From Larus michahellis (lineage: Eukaryota; Chordata; Aves; Charadriiformes; Laridae), in the NCBI RefSeq assembly GCF_964199755.1, contig NC_133911.1:2321001-2385000 (forward strand): DNA of 64,000 nt, written 5' to 3'. Below the pieces are notes generated by a model that had not been told where the DNA came from, did not search any database, and worked only from the letters and a program-made list of their open reading frames with translations. Positions 45,026-56,525 of the stretch are shown here, in pieces. The translations under genes and the position numbers were made by a program. Within the stretch, counting starts at the first letter, position 1, and every line of letters begins with the position of its first letter.

Positions 45026-48000
45026 TCAGCATCCTCCGCAGCTGCGGGCGCAGGATGCGACCACGGTTTGGCAGAGCCCGCTGGTGGCCATCACCCCGCA
45101 CTTGGAAAACTTGTCACGGCAGAGATCGGCTGCGGGGAGGGAGGAAGAACGGGAAAGGAATAATCCCTGGATGCAGGAAAAACAAGGAGGAGAAGCAGCA
45201 AGGCACCCCCCCCCCACACCCAGGGTGATGCTGCAAGGGGGTCCTCAGTATCCCCCCCCCCCCCCCAAAATGGGATCCCGGTTTAGTCCACTGGTGGCGG
45301 AGCGATGCCCGGCCCAACTTTGGTTGGTTGCTGGGATTTACCCCCCCACACTATGGGAAAAGGAGTGACTAACCCCAATTTGGGGGTTCCCCCCCCCACG
45401 CCCCCCCATTTACCTCTCAGCAGCTCTTCGTGGGCGCACACGGTGCGGACGCAGATCTCCTTGTTGATCACGTAAACCCGGCGGAGGCTGGATTGGGGGG
45501 GGGGGGGATTAAAAAAAAAAAAAAAAAAAAAAGATGGGGGGTTTAGCGCAAAAGCAGAGGGGATCCTCACAATATGGGGGGGGGGACTGTGTGTGTCAAG
45601 GAAGTTTCCCCCCCCTCCCTGCTCGCCTGTAGAAGCAGATCTCGTTCAGGCACTGCTTGCAGGGCTTGTGCACGGAGTAGAGCCTGGTGCAGGGGTACTG
45701 CTCCTCCCGGCAGTCTGCGGGGAGAAAAAAGCGGGGGGGGGGGGGGCTGTCTGGAAAAATCCATGGTGAGGGGGATAATCTGGGAAATCCATGGGGGAAG
45801 TCTGAGAAATCCATGAGGGGGAATCCGGGAAACCCATAGGGGACGCCCCGGGGATGGGCTCAGCACCCCCTGGATGCTTTCCTCCCACCTTCACATCCCC
45901 CCCCCCCACCACCCCAGAGGATGGAAACCTCCCCACGGAGTCGGGGGGGGGGGGGGAAACACTCACCGAGGGGTCCTGGCTCCGTGGGCTCGGTCTCGGG
46001 GGCAGCGGCTGTTGGGGGGGTGAGGGGGGGGGAGAGTAAATTTAGGGCTGGAGCAAAAGCATCTTGCAGCCTTTTTGCCCTGGGTTTTAGGGCTGGAGCA
46101 TCCTTACGGCACCCGGGAAGCTGCTCCGGCGGGGGGGGGGGGGGGGGACACCACTGGGATAAGGGTGCAGGGGTGGGATAAGGGTGTGAGGAGCGGGGAG
46201 GGGGGGGGACAGTGGCTGTCACCCACCTGGGGTCGGAGCCGGCACGATTTCATGCTGGGATTGCTGCTGGGACTGGTACCGAAACTGCTCCTCGGGGGCA
46301 CGGGGGGTCACATCTGCAGGGAGAAGAGACAGTGTGGGCACCCCCCCCCCCAAAAAAAACCTGCCCCCCCACCCCGGCATCCCGTGGAGGGGGGGGGGGG
46401 ACCACTTACCGTGATAATCGTAGTAATCCTGAATTTCTGGGGAAGAAAACAGAAAGGAAGAGCGGAGGCTGAGGACGGAGCGGGTTTAACTGTACGGGGA
46501 GGGAACACCATCCCCCCCCCCCACCCCCCCCCCCGCCATCGGGGCCAGGGCTTTCCCACGAGCTTCCCAAATTTTTGCAGCTGAGTGATGGGAAAAACAC
46601 CCTCCTGCCACCCCCAGGAACGAACCTGGGCAACATCCCACCTGGGTTTTGGGGTGTTTTGGGGGTTTTTTTGTTTGGTTTTTTTTTTGTTTGTTTGTTT
46701 TTAATTAAAAAAAAAGCTTAATAAAGGCTTAATAACTAAGTGGCGGCGCGAGGAAGGGGAAAGGAGAGGGATATGTCCGAGGGGGGAGGCGGGAAGGGGT
46801 CAGGGGTCGGGGAGGAGGGGGGGGAGGTCGGGAATTTAAGGAGCGGGAGAAAAGGGATGGAGGGGGGGGAGAAGGTGGGAGAAGAAGGAGGCATCAGGCT
46901 GAGGTGGATTTGCCCGGACAAAACAAAAACAAACAAAAAAAAAAAGAAGAAAGGGGGAAAGAAAGGGGAAAAGAAAGGGGAAAAGGCGAAAGAAAGGGGG
47001 AAAGAAAGGGGGAAAGAAAGGGGGAAAGGCAAAAGAAAGGGGAAAAGAAAGGGGGAAAGAAAGGGGAAAAGAAAGGGGAAAAGGCGAAAGAAAGGGGAAA
47101 AGAAAGGGGGAAAGAAAGGGGGAAAGGCAAAAGAAAGGGGAAAAGAAAGGGGAAAAGGCAAAAGAAAGGGGAAAAGAAAGGGGAAAAGAAAGGGGAAAAG
47201 AAAGGGGAAAAGGCGAAAGAAAGGGGAAAAGAAAGGGGGAAAGAAAGGGGGAAAGGCAAAAGAAAGGGGAAAAGAAAGGGGAAAAGGCAAAAGAAAGGGG
47301 AAAAGAAAGGGGAAAAGAAAGGGGAAAAGAAAGGGGAAAAGAAAGGGGAAAAGGGGAAAAGGCAAAAGAAAGGGGAAAAGAAAGGGGGAAAGAAAGGGGA
47401 AAAGAAAGGGGAAAAGGCGAAAGAAAGAGGAAAAGGCGAAAGAAAGGGGGAAAGAAAGGGGGAAAGAAAGGGGGAAAGAAAGGGGGAAAGGCAAAAGAAA
47501 GGGGAAAAGAAAGGGGAAAAGAAAGGGGAAAAGGCAAAAGAAAGGGGAAAAGAAAGGGGGAAAGAAAGGGGAAAAGAAAGGGGAAAAGGCGAAAGAAAGA
47601 GGAAAAGGCGAAAGAAAGGGGGAAAGAAAGGGGGAAAGAAAGGGGGAAAGAAAGGGGGAAAGGCAAAAGAAAGGGGAAAAGAAAGGGGGAAAGAAAGGGG
47701 AAAAGGGGAAAAGGCAAAAGAAAGGGGAAAAGAAAGGGGGAAAGAAAGGGGAAAAGGAAAAAGAAAGGGGAAAAGAAAGGGGAAAAGGAAAAAGAAAGGG
47801 AAAAAGAAAGGGGGAAAGAAAGGGGGAAAGGGGAAAAGGGAAAAAGAAAGGGAAAAAGAAAGGGAAAAAGAGGGGGAAAAAGAGGGGGAAAGAGAGGAAA
47901 GTAAACCTCTCCCAGTTCAGGGGGCTCTTACCTGATTGCTGGTCGTACTGGGAATATTGTACCGGCTCGGGGTAGGTGATGCCTTCAAACCTGCTGTACT

Positions 48001-49307
48001 GTCCCTGGACCAGGAGCGCTGCTGGAAAACAAAGCCGGGGGTGGAAAAGCATCACCAGGAGGGGCACGGCCACCCCCAGCTCGGGAATTCGGGGTTCCCT
48101 GCTCCGCCTTCCCCCTCGTCCCCCCAAAATATTCCCCGCCCCAGTGGCTGTCCCCGGGGAAGAGGGAGAGGAAAGTGGGATGCTCATGGACCAGCACCAT
48201 CCCGGCGTTCCTATGTTATCCAGGTGCTGGCGGGGATGATCCCGGGCGATCCCGATGTCTGGCAGCACCCGGGTACCACGACCCCCTACCCCCCACCCCC
48301 CTACCCCCCCCGGGGAAGGGGCCAGCGTCCGGCGATGCTCCTGACACCCCCGGGGACCAGGACGCCCCCCGCATCCCTTGAGAACCCCTGGGAGCTGATC
48401 CCGCCGCCGATCCCGGGGCGGGGGGGGGGAAACGGGGTTCCACGAACTGTCGCGATCACACCGGCAGGATGCTTCGGGGGGGGGGGGAGGGCGGGGAGAA
48501 ACAGGTCACACACACCCCCCCCACCCCCCCACCCCCCCATCCCCGGGATACTGCGGGGACAACACCATGATGCTCCGTGGTCCATCCAGCCCCCGCATCC
48601 CTCCGCCTCCTCACAAGAGGCGTCATCCACGAGCCAGACACCTCCGGGAATGATGCTGGGATGGGATTTATCTTTTCCGCCCGCTGCCCACCCACCCCCC
48701 CACCCCCCCCCCACGCTGCCCCCCCCTTCCCCTTCCTTAATCTTTCCCAGCTGCTCGCCAGCCTTTGTGCCGCCCAACTGGTTTCGCCCAAAGTTTTCCT
48801 GGCTCCAGGCTCCCCGTCGCCTCCCTCCTCCTTTCCATCCCGCCTTTGCCAACCCCCCCCCCCCCCCAGCCCCCCCCCTCCGTGGTGCCACCTCGATGTC
48901 CCCAGAGCAGCAGGGACTTGGGTGCCAGACCCCACGCCCCCCCTCCCGTGCCCTCCCGGTTGGAGCCAGTCTCAACCCATATACGAGCTGGTTTTTGGGT
49001 TAATTTTGGGGTATAACAGGCAATAAGGTGATGTTTGCCCCAAAGGGTGCAGGCACCCAAGCGTCATTGAGGGGGGGTGGCCGGCTCCTGGGGTGTCACC
49101 TCGCCTTGGGGACAATAAAAGGATGGTTTTGGGGTTAATTTTGGGGTATACCAGGCAATAAGGTGGTGTTTGCCCCAAAGGGTGCAGGCACCCAAGCGTC
49201 ATTGAGGGGGGGGTGGCTGGCTCCTGGGGTGTCACCTCGCCTTGGGGACCCCCGGGGAGGGGACACTCACCTGGCAGACACAGCAAGAAGAGCCCCACCG
49301 CTCTCAT
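45026..49307 (-). CDS. MFAP2: MFAP2 (MAGP-1), complete, eight coding exons
   Basis: Microfibrillar-associated protein 2, a small secreted glycoprotein of elastic microfibrils that binds fibrillin and tropoelastin. Exons in transcript order: 49271-49307 (ATG at 49307), 47932-48021, 46410-46436, 46227-46313, 45967-46008, 45627-45714, 45414-45487, 45026-45129. All phases agree and give 182 residues; human is 183. Signal peptide MRAVGLFLLCLPAALLVQG, then an acidic Tyr/Gln-rich part (QYSRFEGITYPEPVQYSQYD, IQDYYDYH, EEQFRYQSQQQSQ) and TEPGPL. The last three exons encode the Cys-rich matrix-binding domain with 13 cysteines (DCREEQYPCTRLYSVHKPCK, RRVYVINKEICVRTVCAHEE, CRDKFSKCGVMATSGLC), ending SCARSCGGC. 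Intron 6 has a GC donor. The ATG exon extends as 5' UTR to an acceptor at 49360, so a noncoding first exon lies upstream and was not located. Confidence 0.96.
45625..45626 (-). other. MFAP2: Non-canonical GC 5' splice site of MFAP2 intron 6
   Basis: The exon ends TTCTACAG and the intron opens GCGAGCAGG on the reverse strand. Joining AG to the C at 45487 gives the serine of FYSLRRVY, as in human MFAP2. No GT in the next bases restores this frame, so a GC-AG intron is the simplest reading. Confidence 0.8.
46437..46919 (-). other. MFAP2 intron 2, right of the purine array
   Basis: Homopolymer-rich intron sequence between the 27-bp exon 46410-46436 and the purine array. T runs and CTTAATAA-like sequence near 46670-46740; no exon seen. 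Confidence 0.6.
46920..47890. repeat. 12-bp purine minisatellite (GAAAGGGGAAAA) in MFAP2 intron 2
   Basis: Roughly 80 copies of GAAAGGGGAAAA and GAAAGGGGGAAA with interspersed GGCGAAA or GGCAAAA units: almost pure purine on the + strand for nearly 1 kb. The period is a multiple of 3, so frames of 290-510 codons are open on both strands (KERGKERGK-like and SPFLFPFLS-like). These are not genes. Confidence 0.94.
48022..49270 (-). other. MFAP2 intron 1 (within the coding region), with a 135-bp tandem duplication
   Basis: Intron between the ATG exon and the exon ending in YDQQSG. It holds C-rich tracts and, at about 48993-49260, two copies of a ~135-bp unit (marker AGGCAATAAGGTG at 49018 and 49153, followed by GGTGCAGGCACCCAAGCGTC). 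No exon seen. Confidence 0.75.
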
Positions 49308-49359
49308 CCTGACGGCAGCGATGGAGGAGCAGCGCGGGCCGGGATGCAGCCGGAGGAGT

Positions 49360-50560
49360 CTGGATGGGGCAGAGGGAAACGGAGGGGTCAGTGTGTGTGG
49401 GGGGGGTGGGGGGGACGGGACATGGACCCCCCAAACCCCTTGCTTCCTCTCTGCCCACCCCGCCCAGTGATGCCGCGCACCTCTCAGCCCCCGGGAGCTG
49501 GCTCAAAAAAAAAATAAATATATATATATAAAAAAAAAACCCAAAACCACAAACCCTAAAAAATAAAGAAACCTCCCCCAAAAATGCAGGCTGAGCTTCC
49601 CGACCGCTGGCTCCCGGGAGAGAATTGCAAGGGACAAACGCCGGGGGGGTGAGAAATGCCGGGATGTCTGAATCACCGCCATGAGGGGGCACATCTGGAC
49701 GCCCCCCCCCGCCCCGGGGATAACGGACCCACGAGCCGGAGATTCGGGGCTCTTTTCCTGAGGTTTTTCAGCCCCACTCCTCGGCAACGGGCTTTATTTC
49801 GGGGGTCTGCGCTGCTGGGGGGAGGCTGTGTGTACTCCGGCATCCCCCAAATCTAAGGGGATGTTGAAATTTGGGGAGGGGAAAAAATAAAAAAAAAAAA
49901 TAATAAAAAAATAATTAAAAAAAAAAAAAAATCTCTCTTTCAAGAAAATTCCCGCGCTGGGGTTTGGCAGCCTCGGGCGTTGGCGGCTCCCCGGCGTTTT
50001 CCAAGCGGGGATTTGCATGTCGAGCGTCTGCTTTCCCGACGGGAAGACGAGCCAAGGCCGCAGCCGGGCCCCCTTCCCCAGCGCGGGCTGGCAGGGACCC
50101 CGGCTGCCCTTCCCCCTCGTCCCAAGCCAGCTCCCGGTGGAGGGGGGGGGGAAATCGGCGTGAGGGGTGGGGGGAAAGATGAATTCTCCCCCCCCCGAAA
50201 AGCTCCTTCAAACCCAACCATTTGGCTGGCAGGGATAAAAGACGTCGGCTTTCCCGGCTTACCGGGATGGGGAATCCCTCCCGGCAACCCCGGCTCTGCT
50301 GCCGGAGCGGGGAAACTGAGGCACGGGTGGAGAGAAGCCGGACCCATTGGTATCTCGCTCCTGCTAGGCGGTTTGGGCTGAAGTATCAGCCCCCCCTCCC
50401 CGTGCCAGGAGGCACCCAAGCACCCATCCCGGCTCCTGGGGTGCAGCACCCTGGGGTGGGAACGCGGCTCCAGCCCCAGCACAGCACAGTCCCCGTTGTG
50501 TTTAAGGCCACGCTGGGGAAGGTGGGGTCAACGGGCCTGACTGCACCTTCACCAGAGCAT
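49360..50560. other. MFAP2 upstream region, no gene recognised
   Basis: GC-rich DNA with A-rich tracts at 49505-49540 and 49885-49930. The noncoding first exon and promoter of MFAP2 should lie here or further right, but I cannot place them. Open frames are short and lack family resemblance. Confidence 0.5.
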
Positions 50561-51830
50561 GGCATCTTCTAGGGACCGTGTCCTCACCAGCACCAAAGCA
50601 GAGCACCTTCTAGCCACCACGTCCTGCATCATCAACAGAGTACAGCACCTTCTGGAGACCATGTCCTGCACCAGCACCACAGCGTTGCACCTTCTAGCCA
50701 CCACATCCTGCATCATCAACATAGTGTTGCACCTTCTAGCCACCACGTCCTCACCAGCACCAAAGCCCAGCACCTTCTAGCCACCACGTCCTCACCAGCA
50801 CCAAAGCCCAGCACCTTCAGGCCACCACGTCCTCACCAGCATCAAAGCCCAGCACCTTCAGGCCACCATGTCCTCACCAGCACCAAAGCCCAGCACCTTC
50901 AGGCCACCACGTCCTCACCAGCACCAAAGCCCAGCACCTTCAGGCCACTACGTCCTCACCGTCACCAAAGCCCAGCACCTTCTGGCCACCACGTCCTCAC
51001 CAGCACCAAAGCCCAGCACCTTCAGGCCACTACGTCCTCACCGTCACCAAAGCCCAGCACCTTCTGGCCACCACGTCCTCACCAGCACCAAAGCCCAGCA
51101 CCTTCTGGCCACCACGTCCTCACCAGCACCAAAGCCCAGCACCTTCAGGCCACCACGTCCTCACCGTCACCAAAGCCCAGCACCTTCAGGCCACCACGTC
51201 CTCACCAGCACCAAAGCCCAGCACCTTCAGGCCACCACGTCCTCACCAGCACCAAAGCCCAGCGCCTTCAGGCCACCACGTCCTCACCAGCACCAAAGCC
51301 CAGCGCCTTCAGGCCACCATGTCCTCACCATCACCAAAGCCCAGCACCTTCAGGCCACCACGTCCTCACCAGCACCAAAGCCCAGCACCTTCAGGCCACC
51401 ATGTCCTCACCATCACCAAAGCCCAGCACCTTCAGGCCACCACGTCCTCACCGTCACCAAAGCCCAGCACCTTCAGGCCACCACGTCCTCACCAGCACCA
51501 AAGCCCAGCACCTTCTAGCCACCACGTCCTCACCAGCACCAAAGCCCAGCACCTTCAGGCCACTACGTCCTCACCGTCACCAAAGCCCAGCACCTTCAGG
51601 CCACCACGTCCTCACCGTCACCAAAGCCCAGCACCTTCAGGCCACCACGTCCTCACCGTCACCAAAGCCCAGCACCTTCAGGCCACCACGTCCTCACCGT
51701 CACCAAAGCCCAGCACCTTCAGGCCACCACGTCCTCACCGTCACCAAAGCCCAGCACCTTCAGGCCACCGTGTCCTCACCGTCACCAAAGCCCAGCACCT
51801 TCTAGCCACCGTGTCCTCAAGATGACCAAA
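50560..51830. repeat. 41-bp intergenic minisatellite
   Basis: About 30 copies of CACCAAAGCCCAGCACCTTC followed by AGGCCACCACGTCCTCACC, period 41 bp (marker AAAGCCCAG at 51131 and 51172). Variants alternate between CAGCACC and CGTCACC and between TTCAGG, TTCTGG and TTCTAG. It lies between MFAP2 and ATP13A2. The 130-216-codon frames here are repeat artefacts. Confidence 0.94.
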
Positions 51831-53257
51831 GTGTTGCATCTTCTAGCAATCGTGCCCTTGCACCACCACCGTAGTTGCATCTTCTAGGCATCCTCCCCCA
51901 TCCCCAGGCTTGTAGGTACTGGAGACGTTGACAATTGATTTCCAGACCCTTCCCAGCTTTGGGAAAACCAGAAGGTCGGTCCCTACCTGAGCTGGGCTGG
52001 GATAACCAAGCTCAGCTGATGGTCAGACTTTGGTGGTCCCAAGCGAAGCGCCCAGCAGTGCTCTATCCCCCACCCACAGCTGCACCTTGGTGGGACCTGG
52101 TCCCCTACAAGCCCCATCTGCTTCCCGTGACAAGGGAAGCCCCAGACCCGGGTTCAACCGAGGTGAAGCGTGTCCTGGGATAAAGGGGATTGCGCGGGGA
52201 TGAGCGAGATCAACGCACGGCTCTGGGTTTGGTGGGCGCTTGGCCGGCATCTGGGAGGCTTTATCCAGCCCTAGCGCTGCCAGCAGACCTTGGGTTTGGG
52301 AGAGCAGCTGGGGCCTGGCCAAGACAAGGCTACTACAGGGCACCGGTGGGGCTTGGGGCTACCTCGAGGTGGCAAAAAGGGACTGGAGATGCCCATCTTG
52401 ACCTTTGCCGCTTCTCCAGATGGCCAGATCCCATGGGATGCCGACGCCGACGTCCTGTGGCCCCAGATCACCCTGACCCGGCGCTCGTATCCCACCCAGG
52501 ACAGCTTGGGGCCAGATGGACACCCATCTCTGGAGGCATCACGTGCCGTCCTCCCATTGCTCCAGCGATCCCAAGGACACGGCCACACGGCTCGGGATCA
52601 ACCGGCCCTGCCAGCCCCTTTTTGTCCCAAAGCGCCCAAGGTTTCTCTCGAGGTCTAATTCCCCCTGAATTTCCTCCAAACTCGGAGATCTTGGCCCGAG
52701 CTGGCGGGGTTTGGCCGGGGAACGGGGACAGTTGGGTCACGTCTTCCCCCGACGGCGATGCCGCCGTCTTCTCCTGCCGACGGAGGACACCGAAGCGCCC
52801 GCCGTCACCTCCGAACCCGGCCGGGAGCGACGCCGAGGGTCACCGCGACGTCTTCCTTCAACCATGGAGGGGACGAGGCCACCTCCATCCTCCTCCTCCT
52901 CCTCCTCCTTCCCCCCACCCACACCTTCTCCTACCACCAAAGCCACCCGGTGGGAAGCTCTTGGGGGGGTGGGGGGGGTGGGGGGGCGGGTTGGGGGTAT
53001 GACACCCGAGGTGTGTGTGTGTCCCCCCCCCCCCTTCCCAAGCTCCTCTCCCCTCCGCGCAGGGGTCCGGCGACTCCAACCGCGCCAGATGTTTTTGCAA
53101 CTGCACATCTGGGAACAATCAACCCCGAAGAAAGAACACCACAGTCTCTCCCTTTCATTCTGCTAAACCCCACCTTCCCCCCCCCCCACTCCGCCTTTCC
53201 CCCCCCACTCCTCCCCCCGCTTTTTTTTTTTCTTCCCCTTTTTTCCTTTCTTTTCCT

Positions 53258-53293
<36 letters not shown>

Positions 53294-54039
53294 CTCTCCA
53301 GTTGCCAGAGAGTGGGAGAACAAAGGGAATATGAAAGGATTCGAAGTTTTTTTGGCCCCCGACCAAAGGTTAACAAAAAAAAAAAAAAAAAAACCACCAA
53401 AAAAGAACCCCAACCCTCCTTCCCCCCCGCCCCCCGTTTTCACACATCGCATTTTCCCATCTCCCCCCCCCCCCCCGCCAACAAGAAGGGGGTGGGGGCA
53501 AAATCAAGAGATCTATTAAAATATCCCTTTTCTACAATCTCTTTCCAGGATGGAAAAATAAAAAAAAAAAAAAATTAAAACACACGGCTTCCTTGGGACG
53601 TGGGGGTATTTTTAGCCCTTTTTTTTTTTTTTTTTTTTAGAAGCGGTTAAAAAAATCTACCAGGAGAGTTGTCAGGCTGCAAAGATTGCCCCCCCCCCCA
53701 AGCCCTTCCATCCCCTTCGGCACCCCCCCCCCAAAAAATCAAGTGGGTTTTGGGGGTTTTCTTTTTTTCCGGAGCTTAAAAAGTTGAAAACGGCTTTTGC
53801 GCTTTCGCCTGCCCCGACCCGTGGAGTATTTAAAATACCCCCCCAAAATTAGGGGGGGTAGGGGGTGGGGGGTGTCCCCAGCATCCCTGCAGGATGCAGG
53901 GGGTGGGATGGGATGGGATGGGGGGGTGGTGGTGGGGGGGTGTCTTTCTTCTGGTCCTTACCCGCTCTGGGTGTTAGTGCCGGTTCTGCCCTTGCCCACC
54001 GCCTTGTTCTCTTCTCTCTGCTTCCAAAAACTCCGAAAG

Positions 54040-54070
<31 letters not shown>

Positions 54071-55060
54071 GAGAGAGAAAAAAAAAAAACCCACAACACA
54101 GAAAAAAAAAAAAAACCCACCAAAAAACACACCAAAAAAAAAAAAAAACCCCGAAAAAAAAAAAAACCTCCTACCTCCAACATGGGGGCTCCGCTGGGTC
54201 CTAATGCCACACCTGAGCCGGCCCCTTCCTCCTCCTCCTCCTCTTCCTCCTCCTCCCCAACTGCTGTTTGCGGGGGGGGCAAATAATAATTAAAAAAAAA
54301 AAATATATATAGCAATACGTGTTTATCGATGCGATGGTTGTCAGATCTAGGTTGTTTTTTTGGTTTTTTTTTTAGTTTTTGGTTTGTTTTTTTTTTCTGG
54401 TGGGTTTTTTTGTTGTTTTGTTTCTTTTTCCAGCTGGATGAATTTTAAAGTGAATTGGAAAAGCAAGGCGGGAGGAGGGTGTCGTGCAGCGCCGAGCACG
54501 CCGGCGCCCTGTGAGCTGGGTTTTGTGCTGCTGGAGGGTGAGATGGAAGGATCAGGTCGGGGAATTGCTCCGCCATCTCGGATAAACCCCCCCCAAAATG
54601 TGAGATCCCGGGATCCCAACCACCTCTCCCGACTCCAATCCCGGCATCGGCGCTCCGTTCCCCACCCCCCCACCCCCCCAACGGCAAGGATGCTGCAACC
54701 CTGCGGTAGATTGAAAGCTTTATCCCAGGATGGAGGGGGAAAAAATTTAAAAAAATCCCCTTTTTCCCCAGCCAGGGTGAGGATGGCGGCAGCCCCTGCA
54801 TGGCGGCGGAGCCGGCACTGCTGACCGTGGGGCCCTCTTTCCCCCCGGCTCGCTGGCGGCTTTCCGGAGGATGCGGGATGCCGGCTGCATCCCGGCGAGG
54901 CTGGGGATGCTCCCAGAAAAACCCCGCAGCCCGGCGGTGACATCCAGCCTGGCGCCGGGGGATAAAAACACGGAAATTTTCGGCACGTTCCGATCCAAAC
55001 GGAGGGTGCTGGAGGGGCTGGGATGGAGGGAGAAGGTCTGCGGAGACAGGCAGCGGCGTG
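51831..55060. other. Intergenic region with homopolymer tracts, no gene recognised
   Basis: 52190-53000 is GC-rich with an open frame of 270 codons but no protein family I recognise. 53160-54440 is dominated by long runs of T (53260-53290, 53618-53638), A (53376-53392, 53560-53575, 54042-54070 and others) and C. No exon or RNA gene could be supported. Confidence 0.5.
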
Positions 55061-55350
55061 CATGGGGATGGGGATGAGAAACAGGGATGAGAAACAGGGA
55101 TGGGGATGAGAAATAGGGATGGGGATGAGAAATGGGGATGAGAAACAAGGAGGCGGATGAGAAGCTGGGATGGGGATTAGAAATAGGGATGGGGATGAGA
55201 AAAAGGGATGGGGATGAGAAACTGGGATGGGGATTAGAAATAGGGATGGGGATGAGAAAAAGGGATGGGGATGAGAAACGGCAATGAGAAACAGGGACGG
55301 GGATGAGAAACGGGGACGGGGATGAGAAACGGGGATGGGGATGAGCAAAC
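55060..55350. repeat. GGGATGGGGATGAGAAAY 18-bp repeat
   Basis: About 15 imperfect copies of GGGATGGGGATGAGAAAC (and GAAATA variants), period close to 18 bp with shorter units mixed in. Confidence 0.9.
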
Positions 55351-56519
55351 TGGGAGGAGACGGCAGAGATTCTTCACCCGTGGGGCAGGATTGCACCCAC
55401 CGCACCCATTACACCAACCCCACGACCAGTTGTGCCGAGGCGCGAACATTTCCGCAGCCGAGAGGGTCCGACCGCTCTAAAAAAAAAAAATGAGGAGAAA
55501 ACTGAAGGATGGATGAAACCATCCAGACGATTCCAAAGCTCCCATCAAGCTTCCGCCTGCCCCGAAAACCCAGCGTGGCCCTTGCCCCCCGCCCGGGCCC
55601 TGGTAATCACTAGCCCAGGGCAGGAGCCGCCTGTTAATAATTAAGTGGGACTTTACAAACCGTCCCCCCCCGCCACCGCCGAGGCCAGGAACACCCTGCA
55701 AAAACCAGCCAAACAAAACACCCCGGGGGTGGGTGGAAGAAAAAGGTGTAAAGGGGGATCCCCCCTCCCCGATCCCCGGGTGCCTTTTGTTTTGAAAATC
55801 GCCAAGTCCAAGGGAAAAAATCTGGGAGGGTTGTGTGTGTGTTTGGGGTTTGGGTTTTTTTTTTTTTAATTTTTTTTTTTTTTTTTTTTATTAAGCTCAG
55901 GAAGGCTGGTTTAATAACTCCAGCCTTGGCTGGGGTTTCAGGAAACCTCTTACCTCTGCTTGTGCCTCATTTCCTGATCTAATCCCCAGCTCCCGGAGGG
56001 CAGAGAGGCGCCGCCGGCGCTCGGAGGGGTTTTAGACTTTCCATGCAGGAAGAGTTCCCTCAAGAACCAGCCTTCCATCCCAGAGCCGGGCTGGGAGACG
56101 GCCCAAAAAAACCTCCCCAACCCCATCCCACCCCGGCCATCGGCTCTTCCCCTTGCGGGATGCGGCATCTCGATCTCCCGGCTTCGCCTCCCTCGAAGGA
56201 GCGAGGTTTTTCCAGCAATTCTGGCTTTTTCCAGCAATTCTTCTTCTTTTCTAGGAAATTCCAGCTGGAAACAAGGCTCCGGGGGGGGGGTGGAGGGGGG
56301 TGGAGGCGGGGGGGCGGTTATTTGGGCCGCCGCGATCCCAGCTGTGCCATCCCTGGGTTCGCTCTCGGCTTTCGGGAGTCGAGGAGAGCATCTTCCGAGC
56401 CCCGACGGGAGGAACGAGGTGACCCTAAAACCTCTTTTTGCCCGCTCCACCCCCCCCCTGCCCCCCCCCCCTCCCCGCAGCCCATCCACACCAGCAGGCC
56501 CTCAAGAAAATAGTGTTAA
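55351..56519. other. Intergenic 3' flank of ATP13A2
   Basis: Mixed sequence with T-rich tracts at 55853-55890 and C/G-rich tracts near 56280 and 56450. No exon or repeat family recognised. Confidence 0.5.
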
Positions 56520-56525
56520 TTTATT
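56520..56525 (-). terminator. ATP13A2: Candidate ATP13A2 polyadenylation signal
   Basis: TTTATT on the + strand, AATAAA on the reverse strand, about 870 bp after the ATP13A2 stop. The stretch 56526-57390 is read as the 3' UTR. It contains T-rich tracts near 56640-56715 and otherwise GC-rich sequence. Confidence 0.6.

Noticed and set aside
46736-48268. Reverse 510-codon and forward 411-codon frames (SPFLFPF-like and KERGK-like)
   Set aside because: Products of the 12-bp purine array in MFAP2 intron 2; the reverse frame also runs over a real MFAP2 exon only because the intron has few stops.
50560-51830. CRISPR-like repeat array
   Set aside because: Head-to-tail direct repeats of 41 bp without unique spacers, in a vertebrate locus: a minisatellite.
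52190-53002. 270-codon forward open frame in intergenic DNA
   Set aside because: No recognisable domain, no splice context and low-complexity C-terminal part; expected by chance in GC-rich DNA.
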